NCBI GenBank assembly: GCA_937944065.1
Contig: CALDZS010000031.1
Location: forward strand, 1 to 14,060
Direction: 5' to 3'
Source of the DNA: an uncultured Amylibacter sp.
GTDB taxonomy: Bacteria; Pseudomonadota; Alphaproteobacteria; Rhodobacterales; Rhodobacteraceae
DNA: 14,060 nucleotides
Positions 13,716-14,060 of the stretch are shown piece after piece; the first letter of the stretch is position 1; every line of letters starts with the position of its first letter. The translations under genes and the position numbers were made by a program. The notes under the pieces were generated by a model. The model ran no database searches, was not told the DNA's origin, and saw nothing but the letters and a program-made list of their open reading frames with translations.

Positions 13716-14060
13716 TTACTCTGCGGTATCATCAACCCCAATGACCGAAGATGCAACACGCGCTGCAAGTTTTTCTGCAAATCCCAGCTTGGCCAGTTGA
13801 TAGGCCAAAGAAATTGCTGCGGCTACACCAGTCGAGTCTGCATCGCCGTGCGATTTGATCACGGTGCCGTTCAATCCCAGAAACACGCCACCATTGACAC
13901 GTCGCGGGTCGATACGTTTGCGCAAGCGTTGCAGGGACGGGTAGGCAAAAATTGCCCCAATGCGAGACAGCGGAGAGTATTTGAACGCTTCGCGTAAATG
14001 CTCAGAGATCATCTTGGCCGTACCTTCGCCCGTTTTCAAGGCGACATTGCCAGTGAAACC
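13716..14060 (-). CDS. plsX: Phosphate acyltransferase PlsX, C-terminal part
   Basis: About 114 C-terminal residues are present; the start lies beyond the right edge. PlsX converts acyl-ACP to acyl-phosphate for the PlsY step of phospholipid synthesis. The visible part begins at the family signature GFTGNVALKTGEG, followed by a helix leading to LSRIGAIFAYPSLQRLRKRIDPRRVNG, and the conserved GGVFLGLNGTVIKSHGDAD and AISLAYQL segments near the C terminus. All are standard for PlsX. The acidic C-terminal tail (VDDTAE) ends 23 bp before the fabH start. Nothing suggests that it is broken. Confidence 0.95.
   Translation of the reverse strand, partial: GFTGNVALKTGEGTAKMISEHLREAFKYSPLSRIGAIFAYPSLQRLRKRIDPRRVNGGVFLGLNGTVIKSHGDADSTGVAAAISLAYQLAKLGFAEKLAARVASSVIGVDDTAE

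Noticed and set aside
1..14060. CRISPR arrays, insertion sequences, phage genes or defence systems.
   Set aside because: I saw no regularly spaced direct repeats, transposase or integrase motifs, or known defence domains. The tRNA-Pro gene shows no duplicated 3' end that would mark an integration site.

Overview
This window looks like ordinary chromosome from an alphaproteobacterium of the Rhodobacterales (Roseobacter-type). I infer this from four things: a DksA with a degenerate zinc finger, a long two-domain dCTP deaminase of about 360 residues, the gene order plsX-fabH-ihfA-merR-tRNA-Pro, and the run erpA/dgt-argS-SPOR-nagZ-scpA-scpB. By eye the GC content is moderate (low to mid 50s percent), which is low for the order. 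The species cannot be named from the sequence alone.

Layout. (1) Positions 1-404, minus: 5' part of a DUF2927-type lipoprotein gene, running off the left edge. (2) 405-728: divergent intergenic region. (3) 729-1136, plus: dksA, sharing a bidirectional terminator with convergent xthA (1194-1976, minus). (4) 2090-3007, plus: a sulfotransferase-like gene whose 3' end overlaps that of the A-type Fe-S carrier gene (2972-3304, minus) by 36 bp. (5) 3395-9732, plus: dgt, argS, a SPOR-domain membrane protein, nagZ, scpA and scpB, tightly spaced and probably largely co-transcribed. (6) 9733-10358: an AT-richer patch with a 30-codon and a 121-codon membrane ORF in the same frame, separated by one TAA. 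(7) 14060-10359, all minus: plsX (partial), fabH, ihfA, a MerR-family regulator, tRNA-Pro(GGG) and dcd.

Functional themes. dgt and dcd both act on dNTP pools. The SPOR protein and NagZ both act on peptidoglycan and are translationally coupled. ScpA and ScpB are the non-SMC subunits of the condensin that segregates chromosomes. PlsX and FabH start phospholipid and fatty-acid synthesis and share a direction with the IHF alpha subunit and a MerR-type regulator. DksA, the dNTP enzymes and the tRNA gene with a GC-rich discriminator at its promoter all belong to growth-rate physiology.

I found no mobile element, CRISPR array, phage gene, defence cassette or clear novel multi-gene system. The places most worth a second look are the AT-rich membrane ORF pair with its in-frame stop, and two untranslated leaders (before dcd and before the SPOR gene) that can form mutually exclusive hairpins. 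In the dcd leader one hairpin covers the Shine-Dalgarno sequence.
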